Assembly (NCBI GenBank): GCA_022266195.1
Contig: WHVY01000004.1
Span: 9,007,501 to 9,071,500, forward strand
Direction of reading: 5' to 3'
Length of the DNA stretch: 64,000 nt
DNA from: Tetranychus cinnabarinus
Taxonomy: Eukaryota; Arthropoda; Arachnida; Trombidiformes; Tetranychidae
In this document: one piece after another, positions 46,001 through 61,000 of the stretch
How positions within the stretch are numbered: the stretch's first letter is position 1
Layout: each line of letters opens with the position of its first letter
Notes under the pieces: generated by a model
What the model was told of the DNA's origin: nothing
What the model saw: only the letters and a program-made list of their open reading frames with translations
Database searches by the model: none
Made by a program: the position numbers and the translations under genes

Positions 46001-49000
46001 CTTTCAATCAATAATTGGTACAAATGATTAATCGATAAATGAATCAAGGAATCAAAATGATTTATCAATTGAAAGAAGAATAGAAAAGAAGCAAAAATTT
46101 CAATGAGTCTAAAGTGTTACCAATAATCTTGTTTTTGTCTTGTTAATCTCATGCAAATTCATGGTAAATGGTTCAGAATGAAGAAGATAAGAGATTCCAA
46201 GTTATTCCAATTCTCATTCCAATCTTTTGAATCACACTGAGTTTGGATTAATTCGGGAGGGGTTAATCATCATCATCATCATCATCATCATCATGAGGAA
46301 AGTGTTCAACTTTTTTTTTATTTTGCTTTTCCTTCCATTGGGTGAGGTCAAGTCGACTTTAAATCATTTTTCTTATCAGTATTATTACAACAATCAAGAC
46401 ACAATTAAGGGATGGGCCAAGCCACAAAATCTCAGTTTCTCTTGACGCATTTTCTTCATCTTCATCCTTCTCATCATCGTATTCATCATCTTTAACTTTT
46501 CCCTTTTACTTGAAATGTACAATTGTTTAACCATTAACAACCGTTGGCTCGCAATTGGATCATTGATGACCAATATTCGGCCAAAATTAAGACCAAGGTG
46601 TGTGATTGAGTGGCCAACGTTGACCGGAAAACGGTTTAATCATTATTTTCATTTTGCTTTCAATGTTTTCCCTTTCAAACATTTTTCCATTGTTTACAGT
46701 TTAATCAGAAGCTTCTGTAATTCAATTCTCACTTTTTTCAACTTCTGATGAAAAGATGAGCTTTTTGTTAACAATTGATTTGGCAAATTTAATTTCCAAT
46801 TGTTACACTTCAATTTAAATTCAGTCTACAACTGAGTTCAATTTTAATGCTTGTCTCAATCTTTATGATTCAATCAAACTAGACAAATTACTTTTTCAAC
46901 TTTTCATCAAATTTGACTAATTTTTCAACATTTTATTTTGCACTTTTCTTGTTAAATTGTTCATAATTTCAGTGAATAATTTAACATTCAATTTTTACTG
47001 AAAATAATTTCTTGTTGTATTATAACTAACAGGTGGTGCTCTCTATTGTTGAAGTAAAAAGTTAATGGTTGGTAACGGTTTATTTGCCATGGAAACTGTC
47101 AACATGTTGTCAATATCTTTTGTCTTTTTTTAGTCTATTATTTCAATGTTAAACTGTTAGCTTTTGTTAATTTAATCCGATTAAAATTTGATTCATCAAG
47201 TTCATTAAATTTTTCAACTTAATGATTTAATCTTGATGTAGAAACTGTAGTTACTTCTGCCCTGCAGTCAAATTGAACCATGATTTGATTATATTTGTCT
47301 CCATCTTTTAACAACGTTATTATCGCGTTTGTTGATTCATGTTTCATCTTGTGCTATATTCAAGTGAAATGCTGTGAGAATGTTCTCATGATATTAATCA
47401 GGCAAGTCACCGAATTATCCAGTGATCGAATAACAGTTCAATGTATGTTCAATATTCTCATGATACTTTTTATCACAATTTATGCTTTTATATTTCTTCT
47501 AAACCTGTTTATTTTTTCTTCTTTTCTTTCTAGTTATTGGTTATTGGAAGAAAAATTTGTCCATTTTATGAAAAATGTGAAACCTTTTGGCTCATTAATC
47601 AGGATTTTAACCAATTATATGAGGAACCTTGAGATAAATTTGTCGAATCTTTGATCGAGATCAGATGGAATCGATTAACAACCAGCTAAACAAGTGATAA
47701 AGTTAAATGAATAAAGGTTTGAAAGTTATTTTGCTTCTTTGTACAACATTTCTCAGCAGATATTAATGGTTATCTGCACAGCATGTTGTGTTACAATACT
47801 TATCAATTAATTTTGTTTCAAATTTGAAGGAAAAATGAGGTGCTGGTTTTTGTATCAATAAAAGCCATGTTATCAATTCTGAGCCACTTCAAGATATTGT
47901 TTGGAAAAGCATGAGAACTAAACTGGAATCTGTTTTTGTGGTCACTTTGAGGAATCAGAAGCATTCAAATTGCCCTTGATCAAGGATTGCCGTTACAATG
48001 GACAAGCAACAATAGCAAACTGATTGGCTCAATATTATTGTCTTCATTCACTGATCCCTTGATGTTCATCACAATTTTTCAAGGCAACATTCATCTATCA
48101 AACTGTTTGGCTAATTGAAATGCTTTACTGGCCATTAATGGTAAACTCAGTTAACATCGCAACTTGAATGTCAACAGGATTTTTGAATATTCACTTGATC
48201 ATTGATCATATTTTATAATTGAATTTAAATCCAGTTAATTGGATTAAAAAATCAGTTAACAACAGTTAATTAGTACCTTAGTAGTGTATGCTTCTTAGTG
48301 GGTAGTCAGTATCATGTAATATCTTGAAGAAATATCAGAAAAGGAAAAAAGTTATTAAGAAGAAGAGTGTAAATGGATAGAAGAAGAAGAAGAAGAAAAA
48401 ATTAACAGATTTATATCATCATCTATCAATAATGTTAGCAAAAAAAATATCGGTAATGTTATTGATTATTAACATTATTGATTAAATTTATTTGGAAATT
48501 AGAACAAGGATTGAGGCTGTTATCATGAATCATCAATTGAATGAAGAGAGAGAGAGAGAAGAAAATGAATCCTGAGATTTACTATTACAATCAAAAGTAA
48601 TTACAATTAACCATCAAACATGAGGTAAAACATTTTTATTAATAAAGAGCAGCAAAAAGTAAAAAGAAACACATTTTTTCCGTATCGATTGATAATTATT
48701 AATCAATGATCAATTGAAGGCAAAATGGTTTGATGAAGATGAAGACGATATATGCTGATGATGAAGGTGTAAGAGATTTGGTTTTGATTGTTGACTTTTA
48801 TTGACGATTATTGTAGCTGTAAGCAATTTTAATGTTGTAAAGTAACTTTAAATTAACAACCCAAATCACCCTTAGGTAAACAATCATCATTACATCAAGA
48901 TCAATTTGATTGTTGAGATACTTTAATAAAGTGTACATTATAAATTAAACTTCAACAATTTTCTTAACTTAAACAGTTGACAGTAATTTACACGTTTCTC

Positions 49001-52000
49001 TTTAACCATCATCTTTCTAAATCAGAATCAATAATCTGATTTTTATTTACTATTAAACATCATGTACCATGTTATTGAGGCCTTTAAGGCAATCAATATA
49101 TGGTTTTAATGGTTAACAGCAAACGACAACATCAATATCAACAACTTGATTTGACTTAACAAACAAACAAATCAGCAAATCTGTATTATTAAAACAAACA
49201 AATCAAATGTGATGTTGCTTGAAAGGTGATAATAAATCACGCCAACTAAAAGATGGGTTATTAATATTTAAATTTGATTAGCATTAATAAAGGTGGCGAT
49301 TAGCATGGAAAGTCAACAACAAGAAAAGTGAATCTTTTTCTCAACATCGTTTTTCATCTAAACTCAACGTTGGCGGATAATTAACCTTTAATTATTCTAA
49401 TCAACTAATTACCTGACCAAATGGTTATTCAAATAATCTAAACGTTCAACATCAACGTTTACCCTGGAGATGGATTTATTCCTAGATTTGGATTCATTGA
49501 ACATTGAACATCAACATTTCCAAAGGATGCTCATGCTCATCACTATCATGTTTATGATAATGTTGAAGATGATGATGATTCTGAAGCTGAATTTATCCTA
49601 TAGAATAGCGCAAACTCATTCAAAGCTCCAGGCTACGATAGATTCAACTTTATTAATTTTAATTCTGAGGATGAGACTCGAATCACGTTTTTTCATTGAA
49701 TTGTTCAACAACAAAATCAACAAAATTACTTAACAAAATCCAAGTGCAGTTGCTTTAAGCAAACGATAGACTAACAATGCTTTTCAATCACATTTTTTCC
49801 CTCTTCTTTTTGTCACAAAGATAACTTTATATCATTATTCTTGGCTACATGTTACACTTTAATTATGATCATTAACCCGAACAATTCAAGTGAATTTAGA
49901 AAAGGCTAGAAGCCGCAATCAACAGGATTAATGGTCATTAAAGGTTCCTATTATTGGTTAAAGACTTTAGAGACTTTTCATTTATTCCAATTCTCGCAGG
50001 TTATTTAACTAGCAACTCATCATTTTACCTCATTGTCAACATTTGATTCACAGAAGACCAATGAATCTCAATCTTAATCAAAATTACAATCAACCTTTCA
50101 ACATGTAATCAACTCGATTAACTTATAGCTTTAAGGTATTAAGCGCCATCTATTATGTTTAAAATTACTTTTATAGCATTTCTTTTTGTTGTCAGCAGAT
50201 TTTGTCTTTTCATGTCGTCTGTTAATTATTTTGTTTTTTACTTGATTGGCAATAAATTACATTTTAAGTGATTCAATGGACTTGAATATTCAATCAACGT
50301 AATTTAGATTGACTGTGCAACGTTTCTAGTGATTGTGATTGTTTAAACAATATCAAGGTAAAATGATAATTAGACATTAAAATGACTAACCAAATGTGAG
50401 AAGGAAAAAAAACATCTTCCTGTGCAAAAAATAGATAAAAACAATTGAAGTAAAGGAAGAATTGTTTTTATCATGATCAATTCAATATTGAATCGTTCAC
50501 AGGAAATGATAAAAAAAGTTTATTCATCGATAAAATAATAACAGTTAGATGTAAAAGTGATGACATTTTATGGTTTATTTCCTGTCTAAAGGTTCGTCAT
50601 TCATTTCCGTTTCTATCAGACTGATTATTCCTAGATGATATCATTGAATGTGATGATGAGGATAATGATGATGACGGGAATGAAGAGTAAGAAGACTGTA
50701 TACAAACTAATGGAAACTGTGGATGCTGAATGAGTAATCATTTTGACAATCAACGACAATGATCATCATCATTATCTGTATTCAGCTTGAGTATTCTAAC
50801 TCTAGATGCAATCATTTGATTTGTAAGATTGACTGGGAAGACAATGACCAATAATATACAAAAGAAATGAACTTTCATGGATTTTTTTCTCTCTTTTTTT
50901 TCGCAGCCAATCAATGGTAAAAGATGTCGATCTGGCTCTCGATTGGAAGGGAAAGAGAGAGGCACAAGAAAAACGATCAAGATAAATTAGGTGATAGGTT
51001 TCGATTGTATTACGATTTGGATTCAGCTTTATTCAATAGCCTCATCATTTTATGGCTTCTTACTGTAAATATTTTCAACATTGGTCCACATTAACCTTTT
51101 TGGTAAACTGTTGACAATTCTCAGGATTGAGAGGACAAGAAAGGAAATAGAAATGACCACAATCAATTACGAAGAGGAATCGCGAGGCTAAAAAATATAT
51201 CTACATTAACAAAAGGACATTCTTGACAAGTTCATTTTTTTGGCTCTCCAAACAACATTACTTTTGCTGCCCTTTTCTTTTGCTTCATTGGCTTCACAAT
51301 CATTCAGTTTAAGTCATCAAAGATCAGAAAAGTCGATAATCGCACAACTCTTGGAGCTTTTTTACTTCATCTTCTTCACAATTTCACTATTTACTTCAAT
51401 TGGTTACCTAAATCTGATGAAACATGAAACAAGGTCAAAGCCATATTTTCCTTTTCGTTTTGTCTTCTTGTTGCTTTTTCACGTTTCATATAAACGCAAA
51501 TTACATGATCATTTTGCACTTCAATATCCTGAGTCAATGTTCCGAATCAACGCCTAAATTGTAAACATCCGTTCGTATCAACATTATCATACTTTTGATA
51601 ATCAAACTAATCATTGTGATTTCTTATTCTTACATTAACACTTCTTGGGCGTTCAGTGTTTATCTTTACATCCTTGCCTACATGTAACCAAAACAAATTG
51701 TCGTTCATTTAGTCAAAGTGTGTCCTATTTGGTTAATTTGTTTCTGTTGATCTTCATTTCAAATCAATTAAAACAAAAGAAATGCATTTTTACACAAACC
51801 GATAGATGGCATAAGACGGGAATCAAGCGCTAAAATTGAATCCAAGTCAACCTACAACATTAAGAAGTTAATTCTCCCATTTTACCCACAAAATCAGCCG
51901 AGTTTATTAACATCAAGAAAATGTTGTTTCTAAATTGTCAAAAGAAAGTCAAAGTCAAAAACACAAGTCCAGCCGGAACAATTGAACAAGTCAATCGCAT

Positions 52001-55000
52001 CAAATTCAAGATCAATCAAACATTGACAACATTTTAATGCAAAAATTTCACGATTTCCAGTCATTTAGTAATTCAATTCACTTTTGTAGGTGTTGCTTGA
52101 TTTGATTGATTTTTTCCATGCAAGGTTAATTAGAAACATTGCTTTATCCGGACCAGTCCAACAATTTATCAATTGAAGCCCAAAAAAAAGGAATCATTTC
52201 AATGTCTATTTGTTTTTACATTGAAACACTGAAATCTCTTTACAACATTTAATGGGACAAAATTTGATTGCGTGACTTTGACACTTTTACATTAAAATTC
52301 ACCTTAAATACTCATCATTAAACAAGAATCACATGAGCAACACATCATTATCCTCATGATTAATCCCCATGCGAATGAGAATCAATGTCCATTTAATTAA
52401 TATCATTTTCTTTTGGCCAACATTCATCTAATTGTCACAACAACAAAAAAGTGTCTTTATTATGTTATACAATTTAATGTCGCGGTAATACAAGGCAAAG
52501 GTTGGCAAGACACAAAAAGAAAGGTCATTTTGACCCTATTTTTGTTCATCTGTCAATACAATCAATCACAGATTATTTTGTGTTACTGTATTTAATAGGA
52601 AACAATAAGAAGTCAATGTGATTGTCAATTAACCTGATTGAGGCTAAATAATTGAATTGAAGATGAAAGTGAAATGATGAACGGAAAAATAAAATATGAA
52701 AAGAAGCAACAAAAAAAGGTAAAAATTAATTGTGCCAACCATTAGAGTTGACACTTGAACATAATCACTCAATTTGCCTTATAAATAAATATAAACTTCA
52801 TCATTACCCTGCAATAATAATAGAGATATTGTAACGTTTAATTTTCGTGCCTTTTTTTTGTATCTACAGGATGATATGAGATATAATAACAATGGTAATA
52901 ACGATAATAATGGCCAGTTGACAGTTTTCATTGTATACAAATTGTCACAAGGGAACAACACAATGATAACTGTAATCCATCAAATAATCAATGTTTACTG
53001 TTAACATCAACCTGATTGAGGGTGAAACATTGTGAATCTGTTTATGCAACCTCACAACATGATATTAAACATTGATCTATCCTTTTATCCATAATCAACT
53101 GATTTACTTGGTTTCAAATTTCTTGGCTTTTTCACCATTCTTTTTTTCCCATCTATAATCAGATCAAATTTCAACCAAGTGTGATTGTCATCAAGGATTG
53201 AATCAGGACAATCTATAACATGAAACATTCAGCTTTGGTGACACAGATTGATGAAAAGGCTGATGATTAGGTGAATGATGATGATGAGGCAAAAAGTGAA
53301 TTGAAATTCATTTTTTGATCAATGATGGGTTTCACTTGATGCTAATTATGTTATGAGATGAGAAAAGGTTAACTGTTGAGGTGAATATGATAAATGCAGG
53401 GAAAAAAGTTATTGATAATGAGAAGAAATGATTGCTGTTCAGAGAAAGGGTTAAATGTGTTTTTACCTTGGAAACATTGAGCTTTACTAATTGAATGTTT
53501 AACTGATTATTAATGGCATCTTAAGTTACAGTAGAGGCAAAATGAGAAGGATAATTAATGATTAAAAGTGAATGAATAAGTTAACAGAATGTGTTACCTG
53601 AATGGGAAAAGAGGCGAAAAATGAAATCTAAAGGTTCACCAGAAAATGGAAAATTAACTCAATTAGTTGAGTCCATTTGGTTTTCTGCTAATTAACAGTT
53701 AAAAATTTAAATTTCATTTACCATGAAATTCTCTATTGAGGAAGAAAAGGTTAAGATAATGGAACAAGAAAAGGGTATAATGTTCAGTGGATAAGTAATT
53801 TATCAAGATAAATGAGGATCAAGAGGATGAGGATGCAAGTTGAAAGAAGACTCTTTTAATAAAAATGTTTATTATTAATGGTAAACGTTTCAATCTTTGA
53901 CTTTGGTGTCGGGTCAAAGGCAAGTTATTAAACTGAAAGGTTGCCAGATTTGAATTGAGGATTAACTTGCAGTCTGCTAATAAATCAATAATTCAATGTG
54001 TTATGATGAAAATGCAGTTTCCTTAATCAATATAAATTAAGCTAATAGCAACTAATAGGAAAGATAACCATTGAAAGAGAGCAAGGTAAAGGCACAAGGT
54101 TTAATACTGAATATTGTTTAAATAATAGAATCAGAAATTGATGATTAACAACTTAATCAATATCAATTTCTGAAGGTAATTTCTTTTATCCATTTCAATT
54201 ATTCTTTCTTGACGCTCAATACATTCTCGCTTCATATCAGAAGGAAAAGACACTAAAATCTATAATCACAAGTTACTTTGATTCAAGTCACTGAGAAAAT
54301 CAATGTTCAGTGGACAATAACAATCGAACGCAATTTCCATAATTAACCGAAAGATTCAGACATAATTGAAATTTTCAATCAAATTAGTTGAAACGTGAAA
54401 CATCAAAGTTGATCAAAATTTTGAAAACAAGGAAAAGTTTCTGGAAGATGAATAAGCAAAGTATCGATCAGACCTCGACATTTCCAAATCGTTCTTACCT
54501 GAGGCAACTATTTCTAGACAAAATTAAAAAGTCCGATTCTCTATTTATACCAAATTTGATATGAATAACTTCATCAGCCTAGGAGATTTTTTCATGCATT
54601 TTGAGCGTTTGACTCAGACTTTGACTTGTACAACCTTCAATGGAAGGCATTAGAAACGCACAACTTCAAAGTCATGTAACTCCAATTTTTTTCATCATTT
54701 TCTTCTTATTGAAACTTCTCAGGGTTGCCTGAAGTCTGAAGTAAATGCTGGTTAATAAACACTTAAAAAAGATAAGCAAATTGGGAAAAACAAAACTTTA
54801 AAGCTTCTAACAAGCTTAAGAAAAACATGGAACAAAAAAAAACTTCATCTCTGATTGAATAATTAGAGGTGAAAATTACGATTCGAATGATAAACTAATT
54901 GTTTGATTTGATCAACAATGTTAATCCAAAATATATCTTAATAGTTGATTGTGATTTCTGTGAATCCTGCAAGTCTAATGTTTGTTCAAATGTTTAGTAA

Positions 55001-58000
55001 AACGAAAAAATGTGTTAAAATTGAGGCTTCAATAATGAATCAGGTGGGTGAATAAGACTGAAAGTTGATTTTTATTGGCTTAACCAAGATTCAATTTCAT
55101 TGAATCATTTTGAACGTTTTTTCAGGGAAAAGTGTGAAGAGAAGAGGAAAAAGACTGTAAACAATATTAAAGTTTTCAATCTTTCAAAAGTAATCTTAAA
55201 ATGATGGATTGAATCTCATAACATGGCCAAGAATATGATAACCATAATCGTGTAACTTTAAACACAATTTACAAAATTATCAACATTACATTTTGCATTT
55301 TCCAGTTTTTCGCACAATTTTTAGGAGCTTTCTGTGGAAGAAGAAGAAGAAAAAGAAAAAAGAAGCAAAAAAACGGCCCAAATATGTGATCCATAAACAA
55401 AAAACAAAAGTTAAATCAGTTAACATAGGAAATGTTCAACTGTTATATTGATACTTCTCATCGCTTAAGCTTCCTCCTCTTCATCTTTCCCACTTCAATC
55501 ATCCTTCATCATCAACAAGTCAACTATAGGTTTATCTTCCTTTCCATCATCACTAACCTTTAGCAATCACATCTCATGCTCATCATGATGATTTTTAATA
55601 GCAAACTCATTCAACTTTAACCAACAAAGATGTATCACCGCATTAATTAACTGAAATGATTCCTCAATGAATTGAAAGTTTTTGGGTTTAAAAGAGTTGA
55701 AAGTGAACACTGAGCTAAAATTGATATTAATGCATCAAAGCTAAATGGAAAGGAAAGGAAAAGATGAAAGAAGAAGAAGAAAGGATTTCTGATTACAAGT
55801 AAAGGTGATGAGGAAAGATGAGGAGAAATGATTGCAAGCTGACGTTACGATTAAATGATGCATCATTTAATCTTAAAAATGATGTTATTTCTTGTGTATT
55901 TATGTTATTACGAGTTGAATATGAAATAACAGTAAAAAAGAGGAAAGTCAACATTTAGAGGCAACTTTGTGTGTTGCTCATATTAAGGGTAAATAATGTT
56001 ATTAATAATGTTATTAATATATAAATCAAGCAACGCGTTTTCCTCCTCATTAAATGGACAGTGTAAATATTTACATAGACAAATGATGAAAAGGCCATTT
56101 TGCGATTCAAATAAACTGATTTACTCTCAATGATTGTTGCTACTTTAGAAGTTCAATTGAAACAGTTTTTTATCTTTCTATTCAAGTTGTAACTATCAAT
56201 GAATCTAGTTTTTTATATTGAAAATGTTGTTAAGTTGTTGCCCGAAAACCGTCAAATGTCATGTTAATTGAAGGTTTTCCTTGATCATCATGAGAGATGG
56301 AAAAGCATCTTGAAAAGATGCTGGAAGCCATTCATTGATCAAGTTTCTCTTAATGGAAAATATTGTTTTCTTTGTTGGTTTTTTTTCGCCTTCTCTCTTG
56401 TAAGTAAAGTCAGTGTGACACCAAACCCTTAATGGTACTATCAAAATGATGAACAAAACCAACAGAGAAACGGCATCAACTGGGAAAAGTGAAACTTGCT
56501 GTCGGTTGGAATAAAAATATCTAGCAAATGTTTGATAAATAATTTACTTTTGGTAAATCTTTACTCATCTCTTGCCTTCCCTGCTCATCACATCTCAATT
56601 AAGATTAAATAGCTATTTAGAGTTCATTTGGGTGTTTGTGTAGGTAAAGATCAATGTGCTTTGCGCCTTTGGACTATTGTTCGAAATATTATGATGCTAA
56701 AGAGAAGGAGGATAAAAAGAGATTCCCTTTCACACACACCTCGTTCATCCTCATCATTTACACTATTAACAATTGATTCGCTTTACTGAGCATTAATTTC
56801 ATTCCATTAATCCAAACACGTGTAATATGTAACCGCGACCTTTTCTTCCCTCCCAATCGAACCTTCAATCTTCTCAATTAACGCCTTCATTTGTTGGCCG
56901 TAACTTTTGTACGGTTAGGAGGCGATGGAAAACGCGTGTTAAACTCGTAACCGAAAAGCCCATTTTTGTTTTGTTTCGACTCGACATAATCGACACTTTC
57001 TTCTTAATCTTTTTTCTTCCATTGATTCCGTAAGTTGAGTTAATTTTGCTTTTCAATGAAAAGGTCAAAGACAGGTCAGTTTGCCTGGGAGTAAAAGGAA
57101 AGTCGAGAGAAGATGAAATTGATGAGGAAGGGAAAGTGAGTTAAAATTATACGCAAATATCAACTCAAGTCACCCTTAACTTGTAACTACACTTGGTGCC
57201 ATAAGTTTATGATGGATATGAATGAGGAGAAGAGAAGATGAAAAAGATTGTTTAAAGGTTAATGTATCGAATGATATGGAAGATAAATTGGATAACATCA
57301 TCTGATTGGCAAAAAAAAGGAGAAGAGAGAAAAGTCTAATAACTTGTATTTTCCCTTTAACATCATCTTTATCTTCATCGTCTTTCCTTTTTCTTCTCAA
57401 CATTATATTTCGCTCTCTTTTTTGCTTCTCTACCTCATAAAAAGCAATTGATTTCCCTTGAAAGGAAACTTTCCTGTAAAACATTTTCTTCTTTCGTCAG
57501 CTTCTTTCCATTTTTGCTGATACTTTTTTGCTTCTCTTTTTCCCCATCTTTTACAATCTCCAAGAAAACTGTTTATAATGGTCAAATGATGTGTCCGAAC
57601 CTATTTCCTCTTCTTCATTCCTTTACGAGGTAATTTATAATAAAGGCCAATACACATGATAACCCATTAATCTTGGCCAATTGACTGCGCAAAATGGTTA
57701 TCATCTTTGATTTGGCAACATCTTGTCTCATTTGATTTCTTAAAAAAAGCTCATTCCAAGGTAAAGGTTGAAATGTTTTTCTTTTGGTTAACAAAAAGAG
57801 AGAAATACATTATCATCTATTTTTTGGCCCAAAAAGATTGTCCAAATAATAGGGAAAAAATCAACCCTTGACCAGTCATATTCACAATTATTTGTTACAA
57901 GAACACAGTAAACTGAAAGCTATTCACTCTTTTTTTTTGTACTCATTGTAACCATGGAATGACAACTCGAGATTATCACTTCTTCTTCTTCTTCTTCTTT

Positions 58001-61000
58001 CACTGTTTTTTCATCTTTTCATCCTTTTATTTTCGCCTGAAAAAAACCTTTAAAAAGGTGTCGATTTAACGCTTTTCAAGTTTTAAGACGAACCTTTATC
58101 CATTCACAACTCGCATTCAATATTGAAATTACTTCAATTGCTCATTGATTAGTATTTACCAAAAATCTGAAAAATTATTCATCAAAGTGGATTGATGTAC
58201 TTTTTTACAACTGTCATGATGAGGTTGTTGCAGACAACCGCTCAAGATTAATGGACTTGATGAAGAATCGAAGAAGACTGTTCTTGATGTAATTTAATTT
58301 GGTGAAATGTTCAACCGTAAAGAATATTGTTATAAAAAAATGTTACATTTACTATTCAAGACAGTAATGATAACATGGTTTATTACAAGAGCAACAATAA
58401 TTTTCCATCAAAAGTGATCGCCTAATTCAATTGTGGCTTTTTTTATCATTTAATATCAATGCACACACTCATGTGCAGAAGATGATAATCAATTTACTTT
58501 ATCCCGCCTTGAAGATGAACATAGGGAAAGAAAAATGAAGAAGAAGAAGAAGAAAAAAATGATTACATGAAAGGTCCAATTCTATGGTGATAGAAACGAA
58601 TTTAGAATGAAATGAAGAAGGAAAAGTTGAGGAAACTTTGAAAAGGCAATGAGATTCGAATGATTCTGTATAAAAACCAACTTATTTTGGTTTACTTTGT
58701 CAACCTCCTTCACCATCAACCAAATAGCATGAAAAAGAGTCACAAAATGAAAAACCATTAAAGATCAAAGATGAACAAGTTCAACTGAATATGTAACTTG
58801 TAAGTACTATTTAAGTAACATGCAACCAGATGCTTTTGTCAGTTTAGTGTAACCTTTTTGTTTGACTGTTTTTGTTTCACTTGAAAATTTGGGTTTTTTT
58901 ATGAGAAAAAAGAGGAAAATGTAACTCTTGATTGTTTCCTTTTGTAATCTATTTATGAACTTTATTGGATTGTTCAATGTTTACCCAGAAAGAGATTTTC
59001 TAATAAATGATCATTTAATCATTGGATAAATATATTATTTTCATGTTTAAACTGTTTACCCGTCAAAATCTGTATTTACTTTACACTCTTTTTTTGCTTG
59101 CTTGATATCTTAATTGAATGATAGTCGAAAGCGTTTAAGGTTTGGTTTTGGACACTCGACTTGCCTGTGAAGCTGAAAAGGTGTTCATTATTGGCATTTT
59201 TGCATTGCTTTCTTTTTCCTCTATCTTTTTCAATTGTTATTCATTTCTTGCTCTTATTATGACATGAAAAATATGTGTGATTGGAACACAAAACAGTGGA
59301 AGAAATCATCATTTATCAAGATAAAGAGAGAAAAGGAAATGTAAAAAGATAAAAAGATGAAGACGAAGATAAAATAGACTTAAGATGAAGGTGAATGGTT
59401 TGGTGGATGACGAAGAAAGGCCTAACCTTGCGAAGGTTGACAGAGTTTTGTACCCTACAATGAACCTATTGATTCTTTGACCAAAGAAGCTATCGAAGAA
59501 GGGTGAGAAGAAGAAGAAGAAGTGATCATCATCATCATCATCATCATCATCTTTATTGAGGGTGAAAGTGCCAATTCCAAATGTAAACACAGAGCCCCGA
59601 AAAGCAGCAAAAAAATATTGGAGTGAAGATGAAAGATAGAAAACGAAGGCGAAGAAGAAAAGAGAAGCTTTTAATGTTTCAATCTTCTTTTGTCCTGAGG
59701 TGTTCCTCTTTCTCTTCCTCTTTATCTTCCCTCTATTATGTTCACTTATTATTATACATAGAATGTACTTTTTGTAGACACTTTTGTGAAAGGCCAAAAA
59801 GGAACCCATAAGATGTATAATAATATTGGATGGTCACAAGAAAACGAAGAAACTTTAACCTTATCACCTTCAATGAAAAGGAGATTTAACCATTTCGTAC
59901 TAAAGCGCACTTCGGGATTAACATCTTAATACCAAATCACCGGGTCGCTCTTGTACGCGTCCCATTATTGTCACTGTATCTTTGTATTTGTCCTTTTTAT
60001 CTCTTCTTCTTCTTTCTGCTTTTCTCATCTTCTTCTTCCTCATCATTTCTTCCTCTTCTTCTTCTTCTTTGCCAAATCTTTTTTACTTCTTTTACCTTTT
60101 CCAAATTGTCACCTAAATGACAATTCAATCAAGGCATTAGATTAACAATGAGAATCAAAGGTTACAATAAATAAAGCCTATTTGTTTGTTTGTTAACGAA
60201 GTGTTCAATTGTAAAATAATAATCCTTTGATGGTAACAATTTGAGTAAATTTTTTTGCTTCTCTCGCAAAAGTAAAAATGTTGTCTAGTAAATGATGCAT
60301 TTTCATGGGTAAACTTTGCTCAACTGTTTCATGATCAATTATTGTCTTTACCTTTAGGTAAACATTTAATAAATCAATTATGCTCTTCCTGTTACAACTG
60401 ATAAACTTGATTATCTTATTTACATGATAATCTAATAAACAAAAAGAACGCAATTGGTTTGTGTTTTTGTTTGCATTTGGAGGCTTTCAAAGAAAAAGTG
60501 TTCAATTGACTTACCTTCCAGTTATAACTTTGTGGAACCGGATCTTTGGTTATTTTACCCGGAAATGGTCCAAATCTGTGTCCAGATCTTAGGTCAACCT
60601 TGGTTGTAACGGTAACTAACCGAGGTGAACCGGAAACTGGATCAGATTGATTGGTTAAAGAAGAAGAAGAACAAGATGATTGAAGTTGAGGAGGAGGACG
60701 AAGTTCAAGAGATTTGGGTAAATTGTCCAGGAATCCATTTGAATGAAGAGTTTCCATTGTCAATGACAATTGATCCACTAATGTAGATGAAGATGAAATG
60801 GATTCATCATCACTTTCATCAATCCCATAATCACTTGCACTAAGAAGATCATCTTCATCACCTAATAACAAGTGAAAGTGAAAACGTTACAAACAAGAAG
60901 ATGAAGAAAAAAACAAATTGCAAACTTTAAGTTTCGATTGAAAAAATCATTGAGGGAAAAGTGAAAAGATAAAAACGATCTGAGAACTGTCCAGAAAAGA

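Larger units (their letters stand above)
41542..60514 (-). other. hamlet intron 2 (19 kb)
   Basis: Nineteen kilobases of AT-rich sequence with no gene I can support. Open frames in it are short, rich in Phe/Ile/Leu/Ser, and several begin with TTG rather than ATG. It contains (CAT)9 at 46268-46294, (ATC)9 at 59525-59551 and several GAA/TTC tracts. In a developmental gene such an intron may hold enhancers, but none can be identified from sequence alone. Confidence 0.7.

Noticed and set aside
47295..47654. 119-codon plus-strand ORF, hydrophobic
   Set aside because: Begins with TTG, lies in hamlet intron 2 and has no recognisable family; a chance frame in AT-rich DNA is more likely.
51240..51557. 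105-codon ORF with a signal-peptide-like start
   Set aside because: The start codon is TTG, there is no splice or promoter context, and it lies in an intron.
59309..59809. 166-codon minus-strand ORF with an Asp run
   Set aside because: The Asp run comes from an (ATC)9 microsatellite; the rest is low-complexity Phe/Leu/Ser and lies inside a hamlet intron.
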